This document shows positions 34,943-42,920 of a stretch of DNA of 64,000 nt, piece after piece. The stretch lies in assembly GCF_035610345.1 (NCBI RefSeq), contig NZ_CP141213.1, forward strand, positions 930,001 through 994,000, read 5' to 3'. The notes under the pieces are model-generated. The model made no database searches. It had not been told where the DNA came from and saw only the letters and a list, made by a program, of their open reading frames with translations. A program made the position numbers and the translations under genes. Within the stretch, counting starts at the first letter, position 1, and each line of letters begins with the position of its first letter. Origin of the DNA: Sinorhizobium meliloti. Its GTDB lineage: Bacteria; Pseudomonadota; Alphaproteobacteria; Rhizobiales; Rhizobiaceae.

Positions 34943-35680
34943 TCAACTAAGATCGGTGAGGTTCGGGTTCTGCTGAATAGTGCCCGTATCCGCCGTCTCG
35001 ATGCGCAGATTGTTTTGTACATTCGTGACGCCAGATACATTTTCGGCACAGTCCTCGGCGCGGCGTTTCGCCCATTTGGAGCTCACCGAACCATTGAGCT
35101 GTACTTCGCCGTTCGACACGCTCACTTCGATGTTGGAGGCGTCGAGAGCGCCGTCGTCACTCAGGCGGTCGCTGACATCCTCCTGGATGCGGCCGTCGGT
35201 GCGCCTGTAGCCTTTCGGGCCCTTGCCGCGGTGCCGGTCCATCTCCCGCCTGCGTTCGGCATCTTCGTCACCGAACCAGGAAGCGACCTCGTCGCTGGCG
35301 CGGTCGAGAAAATCGCGGTCGTGGCGATAATCGCGCGTTTCGCCGTAACCTCCGTAGCCGCGGTAACGGCCCTCGCCGCGATAGCCATAACCGGGTCCGT
35401 GATAATCCCTGAAATAGCGCTCGCGGCCTCTACGATCGTAGTCGTCGTCGCTCCAGCGTTCGCGTTCGCCGCCGCGGTAGCTCCCGGTCGGCCAGTTCAT
35501 CGAACTCTCGTAGTCGGCGCCACGCGGCTCGACATCGTCGTCGAAGCGGCTGCGCGCCCGACCGCGGCGCTCGGATCCATAGTTGTAAGGGTCGCGCTGG
35601 CGCTCGTTCTCCCAGTCGCGGCGGGCCCAATCGCGACGGCCGTAGGGATCGTATCTGCCATAGTCCGGATGTCTGGGCAT
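34943..35680 (-). CDS. BON domain protein with Arg/Gly/Tyr-rich N-terminus
   Basis: 245 residues. The first 150 are disordered and rich in Arg, Tyr, Asp and Gly (RRDWARRDWENERQRDPYNY and similar), followed by ASDEVASWFGDEDAERRREM and a C-terminal BON domain (VSDRLSDDGALDASNIEVSV, NGEVQLNGSVSSKWAKRRAE, AENVSGVTNVQNNLRI). BON domains bind phospholipid or act in envelope proteins, and SWFGDEDAE-type BON proteins recur among rhizobial stress genes. No signal peptide is visible. ATG 35680 follows AGGAGAG; an EcfG-type promoter lies upstream. Confidence 0.88.
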   Translation of the reverse strand: MPRHPDYGRYDPYGRRDWARRDWENERQRDPYNYGSERRGRARSRFDDDVEPRGADYESSMNWPTGSYRGGERERWSDDDYDRRGRERYFRDYHGPGYGYRGEGRYRGYGGYGETRDYRHDRDFLDRASDEVASWFGDEDAERRREMDRHRGKGPKGYRRTDGRIQEDVSDRLSDDGALDASNIEVSVSNGEVQLNGSVSSKWAKRRAEDCAENVSGVTNVQNNLRIETADTGTIQQNPNLTDLS

Positions 35681-35720
35681 GGGCTCTCTCCTGGCTTTTG
35701 CTCTTGCTGATGTTGGGTCA

Positions 35721-35746
35721 AACCCGCGATCGGCCCAAAGGGTTCC
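35721..35746 (-). promoter_or_regulatory. Candidate EcfG-type promoter for the BON gene
   Basis: On the minus strand GGAAC (35746-35742), 19 bases, TT (35722-35721), about 41 bases before the ATG at 35680. Confidence 0.55.
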
Positions 35747-35776
35747 GCGCTTCTCCCCGTTCCCCGCGCCGCCGGC

Positions 35777-35801
35777 GGAACAATCCCGCACGGTCGGGAT
35801 T
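35777..35801 (+). promoter_or_regulatory. Candidate EcfG-type promoter for the Pro/Glu-rich gene
   Basis: GGAAC at 35777-35781, 18 bases, TT at 35800-35801, 48 bases before the ATG at 35849. The spacer contains an AATCCCG/CGGGATT dyad. Confidence 0.6.
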
Positions 35802-35848
35802 GTCCCCGAAAGAGGGGTGTCGCCCCCGCATGCCCAAGGGAGACGAAA

Positions 35849-36013
35849 ATGCCGAACCCGCGTCAGCCGGAACCAGTACCGGAGCCGCCGCCGCCGGACT
35901 TGCCGCCCTGGTATCCCGAGCCGCCGATCGAGGAGCCCGATCCGGACCGCCTTCCGGATGAAATTCCGGTCCCTAATCCGGACGAAAATCCGGAGCCGCC
36001 AAAGCACATTTGA
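35849..36013 (+). CDS. Pro/Glu/Asp-rich small protein (54 aa)
   Basis: MPNPRQPEPVPEPPPPDLPP continues in the same style to the end (PDRLPDEIPVPNPDENPEPP). Nearly every second residue is Pro and most others are acidic, so it must be an extended, disordered and negatively charged peptide. No family is recognised. GGGAGACGAAA precedes the ATG and a stress-type promoter lies upstream, which supports a real gene despite its length. Confidence 0.6.
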   Translation: MPNPRQPEPVPEPPPPDLPPWYPEPPIEEPDPDRLPDEIPVPNPDENPEPPKHI

Positions 36014-36039
36014 AGGTCCCCGCGGATGGCGCCGCGGGC

Positions 36040-36064
36040 GGAACAAATGGACGGTCGCGCCGTT
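36040..36064 (+). promoter_or_regulatory. Candidate EcfG-type promoter for the DUF2934 gene
   Basis: GGAAC at 36040-36044, 16 bases, CGTT with TT at 36063-36064. A near-perfect consensus match 43 bases before the ATG at 36107. Confidence 0.7.
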
Positions 36065-36106
36065 TGAAACTCGCCATCAACGAAGTCCAGCGGCGAGGTA
36101 AGGGAC

Positions 36107-36406
36107 ATGGACGAGCGAAGGGACATAGACAACGAACGCGAAGAGCTTATCAGGCGCAGAGCCTATGCGATCTGGGAGCAGGAGGGTCGGCCGGACGGGC
36201 AGCATCAGCGCCACTGGGAGCAGGCCGCCAGAGAAATGCAGGGACCGGAAACGCAAGGACCGGAAACGAAGGGAGACGGCTCCGCGCTGGAGAGCGGGAG
36301 CCAGGGCAACGGCAGCAGGCGGCGCGAAAAGCAGACCGCGGCGGGGGCTGGGGCGCCCGCTTCGCCCGAGGGAAATCCGGCGGCCCGCCCGGACGGCGGG
36401 CGCTGA
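36107..36406 (+). CDS. DUF2934 domain protein
   Basis: 99 residues. The N-terminal 40 residues carry the DUF2934 motif (EELIRRRAYAIWEQEGRPDG, HWEQAAREM), a short helical module of unknown role found in many rhizobial stress proteins. It is followed by a near-duplicate GPETQGPETKG and a Gly/Ala/Pro-rich tail. The upstream promoter is among the best EcfG matches in the window. Confidence 0.87.
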   Translation: MDERRDIDNEREELIRRRAYAIWEQEGRPDGQHQRHWEQAAREMQGPETQGPETKGDGSALESGSQGNGSRRREKQTAAGAGAPASPEGNPAARPDGGR

Positions 36407-36481
36407 GCGGCCGTAACGGCGGCTCGAGCCTTCCCGGGCTGCCGATGAAACCGTGCCGATGAAACGTGAAGGAGAAAACAA

Positions 36482-36922
36482 ATGCGTGTATCGGAGATCA
36501 TGACAAGAGACGTTCATCTTGCAAGCCCCAACGACACCATAACGGCTGTTGCGCGGCAGATGGCGGAAAACGATATCGGCTTCATGCCGGTCGGAGACGA
36601 TGACCGCCTGATCGGCATGATAACGGACAGAGACATCGTCGTGCGCGGCGTTGCCGATGGTATGGACCCGCAGGCACGGGTGGCGGACATCATGACCACG
36701 GACGTGAAATATTGCTTCGACGACGATGAGGTGGACGATGTCGCGCGCAACATGGGCGACATCCAGGTTCGACGGCTGCCCGTGGTGAACCATGACAAGC
36801 AGCTGGTCGGGATCGTTTCGCTTGCCGACGCGGCCCGTGAACAGCCGCAAATGGCCGGCACCGGCCTGAAGGGCGTGACCGAACCCGGTGGATCCCACAA
36901 CCAGTCCAACCGAAGCGGCTGA
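36482..36922 (+). CDS. CBS-domain protein (two CBS repeats)
   Basis: 146-residue stand-alone Bateman module: VSEIMTRDVHLASPNDTITA, GMITDRDIVVRGVADGMDPQ, then VADIMTTDVKYCFDDDEVDD and GIVSLADAAREQ. It probably binds adenine nucleotides as a sensor. It lies 75 bases after the DUF2934 gene without its own GGAAC motif, so it may share that transcript. Paralogue of 6798-7274. Confidence 0.9.
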   Translation: MRVSEIMTRDVHLASPNDTITAVARQMAENDIGFMPVGDDDRLIGMITDRDIVVRGVADGMDPQARVADIMTTDVKYCFDDDEVDDVARNMGDIQVRRLPVVNHDKQLVGIVSLADAAREQPQMAGTGLKGVTEPGGSHNQSNRSG

Positions 36923-36946
36923 ACGATCCGGCGGTTGGGCACGGAT

Positions 36947-36977
36947 GGGGGCGCGATGGCGCCCCCTTTCTCATTTT
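36947..36977 (+). terminator. Intrinsic terminator after the CBS gene
   Basis: GGGGGCGC (36947-36954), GATG loop, GCGCCCCC (36959-36966), then TTTCTCATTTT. It lies 25 bases after the CBS stop codon and only 19 bases before the next ATG, so it may also work as an attenuator. Confidence 0.8.
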
Positions 36978-36995
36978 GCACAAGGGAGGCCAACT

Positions 36996-37364
36996 ATGGC
37001 GGGGAAACAGGAAAGCATGCCGATCCGGACTGGTCTCGCTCCCGGCGGTGCCGCGGAGCCCGACGATCACGTCGCCGATGCGGGCGATTCAGGAAGCGGT
37101 GCGCCGTATCTCGGCGAGGTGGATCGGGCGCGCCCCGACCCGCCACAGCCGCATCCGCGCAATCTTAGTGCAGGCGACGGAAAGGTCGCGATGACGCTTA
37201 CGAATACGCCGACCGAAGCGGGCGCCGAAGCGAACGACGCCACTGGCGGCGAATACTGGAATCGGGTGCTCGGCGACAATACGAACGCCGGCACGCTGCG
37301 TTTCCTAGCCGCTGTTGGACTGTTCGTTCTGATAGCCGCGGCACTGTTCTGGCTCGTCAGCTGA
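36996..37364 (+). CDS. Hypothetical tail-anchored membrane protein (122 aa)
   Basis: Starts MAGKQESMPIRTGLAPGGAA after GGGAGG. About 95 residues are soluble, acidic and disorder-prone, followed by one C-terminal transmembrane helix (TLRFLAAVGLFVLIAAALFW) and a two-residue tail, a tail-anchor layout. No family is recognised. It starts just beyond the terminator of the CBS gene and ends before another hairpin. Confidence 0.68.
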   Translation: MAGKQESMPIRTGLAPGGAAEPDDHVADAGDSGSGAPYLGEVDRARPDPPQPHPRNLSAGDGKVAMTLTNTPTEAGAEANDATGGEYWNRVLGDNTNAGTLRFLAAVGLFVLIAAALFWLVS

Positions 37365-37372
37365 AGAGCTCG

Positions 37373-37400
37373 GATCGTTTCACGCAATGGTGAAACGATC
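37373..37400. terminator. Hairpin GATCGTTTCAC/GTGAAACGATC
   Basis: An 11-bp perfect stem around a 6-base loop lies 9 bases after the stop of the membrane protein gene and 80 bases from the convergent DUF4168 gene. It is followed by TAAGTCTTT on the plus strand. It may terminate or protect the 3' end of the transcript. Confidence 0.6.
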
Positions 37401-37480
37401 TAAGTCTTTGAAATGCGCAACTCCGGACAGAAAGTCGCCACGCGATCTTCTCGGAGTTGCTCAAAGTGTGGAAGCCGTGC

Positions 37481-37915
37481 TTATTGCTGCTGCGGCTGCT
37501 GCGGCGTGGACGTCTGGAGCTTTTCCTGAACCTTCTGGGCTAGCGCGGGATCACTCTGCGCAGCCTTCAGGATCGTCGTATATTCCTCCACCGACATGTT
37601 CGGCGCGGTCTCTACGGCCTTGACCATTTCCTGACTGGCTTCGTTCTGCAGCTTCGCCTTCGCGGCCTCGTCGGTGGTAGCCCCGATTTTCGTGGAGTAC
37701 TCCTGCCTTACCTTGTCGACCTGAAGATAGGCCACTGCAAAGGCCTCGATCTTCTGATCGCTGATCGGGGCGCCTGTGCCGCCGGCGTCGGGTTGGGTCT
37801 GTGTCGGCTGCGCCTGTTGCGCCTGCGCGATTTCCAGCGCCGAAGCCGGGCTGAGAAGCATTAAACTGGAGGCTGCAACGGTCAGCGATGCAACGAGTGT
37901 ATAGCGAGTAATCAT
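37481..37915 (-). CDS. DUF4168 domain exported protein
   Basis: 144 residues. A Sec signal peptide (MITRYTLVASLTVAASSLML, cleavage after ASA) is followed by a Gln-rich stretch and the DUF4168 core (ISDQKIEAFAVAYLQVDKVR, then ASQEMVKAVETAPNMSVEEY), ending in a Gln/Pro tail. Function unknown; predicted periplasmic. GGAGGACAGAAC precedes the ATG at 37915. The 307-base gap to the RidA gene holds no GGAAC-type promoter and nothing else I recognise. Confidence 0.85.
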   Translation of the reverse strand: MITRYTLVASLTVAASSLMLLSPASALEIAQAQQAQPTQTQPDAGGTGAPISDQKIEAFAVAYLQVDKVRQEYSTKIGATTDEAAKAKLQNEASQEMVKAVETAPNMSVEEYTTILKAAQSDPALAQKVQEKLQTSTPQQPQQQ

Positions 37916-38222
37916 GTTCTGTCCTCCATGACGTGCATGACTTGATCGGCAGCAATACCGCCTTGCTCGTTCGCTCCGCCGTCGAAACGACGCAAGCGAC
38001 TCGTGGAGCATGTACGCCCCGGAAGTGCTCGGTGCGGCGACGACGGGGCAATTTGCTGACCATTAGGCGGCAGCTTTGTGGCTCCCTCCGGGGCCATGTG
38101 GAACAAGATGCAGGGGGCTTGGAACGCAATATACGCTACGGCTATACATTGCTCGAAACGTGGCGCAAACGGTATCTCCCACACAACCGGTACGATCTGC
38201 GCCGATAAAAGGGTCATGCGAC

Positions 38223-38615
38223 ATGAAGCACGAAATTATTGAAATCCCTGTGATTTCCGAAGCAATCCGAAGACTGGGCGCGCCGACCTCCGCGTTGACC
38301 CGCGTCGGCGGTCTTCTCTATACGTGCGGGATGCCGCCGATCGACCTGAACACAGGCGAGATCGTCAGGGGGGACATGACCATCCAGACGCGCGCCTGCA
38401 TGGACGCGCTCTCGTTCACCCTCCGCCATGCTGGCTCCTCGCTCGACAATGTCTTCAAATCGCTCGTCTTTATCACCGATAACGATTTGGCGGCGGAGAT
38501 GAATGCGGTCTATCGCGCGTATTTTCCGGGCGGCTTTCCGGCCCGCATTTGTGTGGCGATCAAGCCTTGGACGCATTTCGATATCGAGATCGAATGTATC
38601 GCCACCGTGGAGTGA
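38223..38615 (+). CDS. RidA family protein
   Basis: 130 residues of the RidA/YjgF/UK114 family: GLLYTCGMPPIDLNTGEIVR, TRACMDALSFTLRHAGSSLD, NVFKSLVFITD and FPGGFPARICVAIKPW with the conserved Arg that binds imine carboxylates. These trimeric enzymes hydrolyse reactive enamines and imines formed in amino-acid or pyrimidine catabolism. It stands upstream of a TRAP transporter and an M20-type amidohydrolase, which points to a nitrogen-compound catabolic pathway. An upstream reading from 38076 is rejected. Confidence 0.9.
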   Translation: MKHEIIEIPVISEAIRRLGAPTSALTRVGGLLYTCGMPPIDLNTGEIVRGDMTIQTRACMDALSFTLRHAGSSLDNVFKSLVFITDNDLAAEMNAVYRAYFPGGFPARICVAIKPWTHFDIEIECIATVE

Positions 38616-38750
38616 TGCGATCTTTTCTCACAGGAAATCGCAGCCACTCCCATAAGCGGACTCAATGTTTGTCATTGAGTCCGGCTATTTGCGTTGCGGG
38701 CATCATGCCCGCCTAATATGCCCAGAATAAACGCAACAAATGAGGGCGCT

Positions 38751-39749
38751 ATGAAACTGGGCATTTCGAAAATTTCCCGCGGTCTTGCCGCCACCGTGAT
38801 TGCTGGCATCGTCGGACTTTCCGCTCATACGGCTGCCATGGCCGAAACGACGATACGTTTCGGCCACGTGCTTGCCGACACCCATAGCTGGCACAAGGCC
38901 TCGACGGACTTCGCCAAGGAGGTCTCGGAGAAGACGGAAGGCCGCGTCAAGATCGAGATCTTCCCCTCCGGCCAACTCGGCACGGAGAAGGAAGTCATCG
39001 AGGGCATGCAGATCGGCACCATCCAGGGCGGCCTGATCGGCAGCGGCTCCTTCCAGTTCGTCGAACCGAAGTTCGGCATCATCGAAATGCCCTATGCCTG
39101 GACCAGTCGCGAACAGGCTTTTGCCGCGCTCGACGGCAAGCTCGGCACAGCGCTTGCCGATCTGCTTCGGCCGAAAGGCATCGAGGTTCTCGCCTGGTGG
39201 GAAAACGGCTTCCGCAACATCACCAACAACAAGCATCCGATCGTCAAGCCGGCCGATCTCGCCGGCATCAAGATCCGCGTAACCCCGGACAAGGTTCGGC
39301 TGGCGACGTTCGAACGTCTCGGCGCGCAGCCGGCGCCGCTGGCCTTCGGCGAGCTATACTCGGCCCTGCAGCAGGGCGTGTTCGACGCCCAGGAAAATCC
39401 GCTCTCGATCATCGATGCCTCGTCGTTCTACGAAGTACAGAAATACGTTTCGATGACCGGCCACATCTGGGGCGCCGCATGCCTGACGGTGTCGAGCATG
39501 ACCTGGGCGCAGGTTTCCCCGGAGGATCAGGCCATCGTGAAGGAAGCGGCCGTCAAGTGGGGCAACGCTCAGCGCCAGATGGTTGCCGATAACGAGGTCG
39601 CGCTGATCGAGAAGCTGAAATCGAAAGGCATGCAGTTCAACGAGGTGGACAAGGCTGCCTTCGTCGACGCCCTGAAGCCGATCTGGGAGAGCGAGAAGGA
39701 CGTCTTCGGTCCCGACCTGCTTGAAGTCATGGACAGCTACCGCAAGTGA
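38751..39749 (+). CDS. TRAP transporter solute-binding protein (DctP type)
   Basis: 332 residues. The signal peptide runs to about residue 30 (AAMAE); the mature domain reads TIRFGHVLADTHSWHKASTD, VKIEIFPSGQLGTEKEVIEG and GIKIRVTPDKVRLATFERLG with the conserved carboxylate-binding Arg, then LYSALQQGVFDAQENPLSII. Such proteins bind organic acids in the periplasm. ATG 38751 follows GAGGGCGCT. First of the three TRAP genes. Confidence 0.93.
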   Translation: MKLGISKISRGLAATVIAGIVGLSAHTAAMAETTIRFGHVLADTHSWHKASTDFAKEVSEKTEGRVKIEIFPSGQLGTEKEVIEGMQIGTIQGGLIGSGSFQFVEPKFGIIEMPYAWTSREQAFAALDGKLGTALADLLRPKGIEVLAWWENGFRNITNNKHPIVKPADLAGIKIRVTPDKVRLATFERLGAQPAPLAFGELYSALQQGVFDAQENPLSIIDASSFYEVQKYVSMTGHIWGAACLTVSSMTWAQVSPEDQAIVKEAAVKWGNAQRQMVADNEVALIEKLKSKGMQFNEVDKAAFVDALKPIWESEKDVFGPDLLEVMDSYRK

Positions 39750-39832
39750 TGCGGTCGTCCTGCCCGCCGGTTGCGGGCAGGACGTTTCCCATCGCCGGGC
39801 CATGTCCGTCCGTCCACACCAGCGAGGCTTCC

Positions 39833-40309
39833 ATGCAAGACGCATCGACACCGCGCCCGCGGATTTCCAATGCCATAGACAACGTAGCCCGCGCGGCGGG
39901 CGGCCTGGCCATCGCCACCTTCACCGCCATCATCGTCTACGTCGTCATTTGCCGTTATGCCCTTTCCTTCACACCACGCTGGTCGGAGGAGATCCCGCGT
40001 CTTCTCTTGGTTTGGGTGACGTTCATCGGTGCGGTTTCCGCCTTCGTCCGCAACACGCATCTTTGCGCAGGCCTGACGGACCTGCTCGTTGCGCCCGGCC
40101 GGTTCCGTTCCTTCCTGGCCGTACTCGCGCGTCTGGCATCCCTGCTGTTCCTGGTCGTCGTCATCTGGTCCGGATGGAAGATAACGGTGCTGACATGGTC
40201 GCATGAAACCACGGTCCTGAGCTGGCCCGCCGGGCTCGTCTATCTCGCGCTGCCGGTCACCGGCGCCACCGCCTTCGTTGCCCTCGTTGCCGCGGAACTG
40301 CGCAAATGA
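39833..40309 (+). CDS. TRAP transporter small permease (DctQ type)
   Basis: 158 residues with four hydrophobic helices (IATFTAIIVYVVICRYALS, EEIPRLLLVWVTFIGAVSAF and others), the DctQ pattern. ATG 39833 follows GCGAGGC. It overlaps the large permease start by 4 bases. Confidence 0.9.
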   Translation: MQDASTPRPRISNAIDNVARAAGGLAIATFTAIIVYVVICRYALSFTPRWSEEIPRLLLVWVTFIGAVSAFVRNTHLCAGLTDLLVAPGRFRSFLAVLARLASLLFLVVVIWSGWKITVLTWSHETTVLSWPAGLVYLALPVTGATAFVALVAAELRK

Positions 40310-41586
40310 GCCTTGCCCTTCTCGTCCTCTTTGCCGTCTTCATTCTTTTGCTCCTGATCGATGCACCGATCGCGATTGCGCTTGCGCTTTCCTCGGTCGC
40401 TTATCTGCTGGTCGGCGATGTCTTGCCGCTGATGGTGGTCGCGCAGCGCATGGTCGCGGGGATCGACAGCTTCACGCTGCTTGCAATCCCGCTTTTCCTG
40501 CTTGCCGGTTTGCTGATGGTGCATGGGGGGCTCGCCCCGAGGATCGTCAATCTCTGCGCGGCTGTCGTGGGACAGCGGACGGGTGGTCTCGCCATCGTGA
40601 TGATTGCCGCCTGCATGATGTTCGGCTCGCTCTCGGGATCGGGTGTCGCTGACGTGGTGGCGATCGGTTCCATGCTGCTGCCGGCCATGAAGGAGCGCGG
40701 CTACGATCCGGGCTTCTCCGCCGCAGGTCTCGGCTGCGCCGGTTCGCTTGGCACGGTCATTCCGCCGTCTATTGTCCTGATCGTCTACGGAACGGCGACC
40801 GGAACGTCGATCGGGCAGCTTTTCATCCACTCGATCGGTCCAGGTATTCTGCTCGGTCTCGGGCTGATGGTCGTCGCGTGGTGGATTTCCCGCAAAAACG
40901 GTTGGAAGGGCGGGGAACCGTTCAGCTGGACTCGGCTGGGAACCGCTCTGCGCGAATCCGTGCTTGCCCTGCTCGCGCCGGTCATCATCGTCGGCGGCAT
41001 CCGCTTCGGCATCTTTACGCCGACGGAGGCGGCGGGCATCGGCGTCGCCTATGCGCTGCTCGTCGGGGCTTTCGTCTATCGCCAGCTGACGCTCGCCAAG
41101 GTCTTCAACCTCTTGCGCGAAACGACGGAAATGACCGGTTCCATCCTCATCGTCATCGCGGCCGCCTCAGTCTTCGGCTGGATCCTGACGGTCGAGCAGG
41201 TTCCGCAGCTCGTCGTCAATGCCATCACCGGCGCGACCGAGAGCGCCACGGTCGCTCTCATACTGATGATGGTCGCGGTCCTGGTCCTTGGCACTTTCAT
41301 GGAATCGATCGCCATCATTCTCATCCTTGCGCCCGTTTTCCTGCCGGTGCTGCGGGTCTTCGAGATCGATCCGGTCTATTTCGGCGTACTGCTGACTATC
41401 AACCTGGCGATCGGCGCCAACACACCGCCACTCGGCATCGACCTGATGGCCGCGTGCCGCACCGGTGGCATTCCGATGTCGGCGTCCTTCCGCTACCTGC
41501 TGCCGTTCATCGGCGTCATGGCGCTCATCATGTTCCTCCTCATTCTCTTCCCGGGGCTGATGACACTGATGTCGCTCGGAATGTGA
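40306..41586 (+). CDS. TRAP transporter large permease (DctM type)
   Basis: 426-residue polytopic protein of the DctM family: IDSFTLLAIPLFLLAGLLMV, MMFGSLSGSGVADVVAIGSM, GSLGTVIPPSIVLIVYGTAT and NLAIGANTPPLGIDLMAACR. It forms the sodium-coupled channel with DctQ. ATGA overlap with the small permease. Confidence 0.94.
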   Translation: MSLALLVLFAVFILLLLIDAPIAIALALSSVAYLLVGDVLPLMVVAQRMVAGIDSFTLLAIPLFLLAGLLMVHGGLAPRIVNLCAAVVGQRTGGLAIVMIAACMMFGSLSGSGVADVVAIGSMLLPAMKERGYDPGFSAAGLGCAGSLGTVIPPSIVLIVYGTATGTSIGQLFIHSIGPGILLGLGLMVVAWWISRKNGWKGGEPFSWTRLGTALRESVLALLAPVIIVGGIRFGIFTPTEAAGIGVAYALLVGAFVYRQLTLAKVFNLLRETTEMTGSILIVIAAASVFGWILTVEQVPQLVVNAITGATESATVALILMMVAVLVLGTFMESIAIILILAPVFLPVLRVFEIDPVYFGVLLTINLAIGANTPPLGIDLMAACRTGGIPMSASFRYLLPFIGVMALIMFLLILFPGLMTLMSLGM

Positions 41587-41622
41587 GCCGCTTCGTCCGC
41601 AATTGCATTTGAAAGGTGAACC

Positions 41623-42867
41623 ATGTCGTTCGCATCGAACACCCGTGCCAACATCGATCGCTTCTGGTCGACCATCGAGACTTCCGCCGAAATCGGCCAG
41701 GGGCGGCCGGGCGGTCTCGCCCGCCTCACGCTGACGGACGATGATCGCAGAATGCGCGACCTGTTCGTCAACTGGTGTCGTGATGCAGGGCTGAGCGTCG
41801 AGATCGATGAACTCGGCAACATCTTCGGGCGGCGCGAAGGAAGCGACCCGTCGCTGCCGCCGGTGCTGATCGGCAGCCATCTCGATACCCAGATCAACGG
41901 TGGTCGCTTCGATGGGATTGCCGGCGTTCTTTCCGGACTAGAGGTGATCCGTACGCTGAACGACGTCGGTCACGTCACCCGCCGTCCGATCGTCGTCGTC
42001 AACTGGACGAATGAGGAGGGAGCGCGCTTCTCGCCGCCCATGGTCGCATCCGGCTGCTTCGTCGGGGCCTATGACGGGGACTGGGTCAAAGAGCTCGTCT
42101 CCGACGACGGAGCGCGTTTTGGCGCCGAGCTCGAGCGCATCGGTTACAACGGAAACAAGCCCTGTCGTGCCGGTGAGATCGATGCCTATTACGAACTGCA
42201 TATCGAGCAGGGGCCGATCCTCGACCTCGAGCAACGCGATATCGGAGTGGTGACGGGCGGATATCCGAGCTACGGGATGAGGGTGCGCTTTACGGGAAAG
42301 ACGGCGCATACCGGCCCGACTCCGATGGACCTGCGCCGCAATGCGCTGATCGCGGGCGCACGCTGGCTCACTGCCGTGGACGACATCGGCTGGGACTTTG
42401 CCGTCGGCGACGGCAAGGCGACAGGCGCCCGGCTGGCGGCGTGGCCGAACAAACCGGGCATCCTCTCCGACACGGCCCAAGCGATCTGCGACGTTCGCCA
42501 TCCCGATGCGGCGACCGCGCGCGTCATGGGTGAAAAGATGCGCCGTGCCGTCTTCGAAAGCGCCGCCCGCGCCGGCTGCGACGCGGTGATAGAGGACGAG
42601 TGGTTTTGGGGCGGGGACATCTTCGATCACGCGATGGTGGATGGAATCCGGGCTGAAGCGGTCCGGATGGGCTACGACTGGCGTGACATCCAGTCCCAGG
42701 CCGGCCACGATGCCTATTTCCTCGCGCGGCATTGCCCGACGGCAATGATCTTCACGCCCTGCAAGGGCGGCATCACCCACAACAACGAGGAAGACTGCGA
42801 CCGCGACGATCTTGCGCCGGGCCTCAATGTCCTGTTGCACGCGGTCGTGGCGCGCGCCGACCGCTGA
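41623..42867 (+). CDS. M20-family amidase/carbamoylase (Zn-dependent hydrolase)
   Basis: 414 residues of the hydantoinase/carbamoylase branch of peptidase family M20. Metal and catalytic motifs visible: VLIGSHLDTQINGGRFDGIA, VVNWTNEEGARFSPPMVASG, YYELHIEQGPILDLEQRDIG and GHDAYFLARHCPTAMIFTPC followed by a C-terminal His (GGITHNNEEDC). It cleaves N-carbamoyl amino acids, ureidopropionate, allantoate or similar amides. With RidA and the TRAP importer it suggests uptake and hydrolysis of an N-acyl or ureido acid. Confidence 0.9.
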   Translation: MSFASNTRANIDRFWSTIETSAEIGQGRPGGLARLTLTDDDRRMRDLFVNWCRDAGLSVEIDELGNIFGRREGSDPSLPPVLIGSHLDTQINGGRFDGIAGVLSGLEVIRTLNDVGHVTRRPIVVVNWTNEEGARFSPPMVASGCFVGAYDGDWVKELVSDDGARFGAELERIGYNGNKPCRAGEIDAYYELHIEQGPILDLEQRDIGVVTGGYPSYGMRVRFTGKTAHTGPTPMDLRRNALIAGARWLTAVDDIGWDFAVGDGKATGARLAAWPNKPGILSDTAQAICDVRHPDAATARVMGEKMRRAVFESAARAGCDAVIEDEWFWGGDIFDHAMVDGIRAEAVRMGYDWRDIQSQAGHDAYFLARHCPTAMIFTPCKGGITHNNEEDCDRDDLAPGLNVLLHAVVARADR

Positions 42868-42920
42868 TCGATCGGAGCACTTCCAGGAAGATTGCGTACC
42901 GGCTTTCCGCCGGGACGCCC

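Noticed and set aside
36230..36280. Tandem GGACCGGAAAC repeat as a regulatory site
   Set aside because: It lies in frame inside the DUF2934 gene and encodes the GPETQGPETK repeat.
37916..38222. Gene or stress promoter in the gap before the RidA gene
   Set aside because: Two GGAAC occurrences on the plus strand have no TT at the right spacing and no frame has a start signal.
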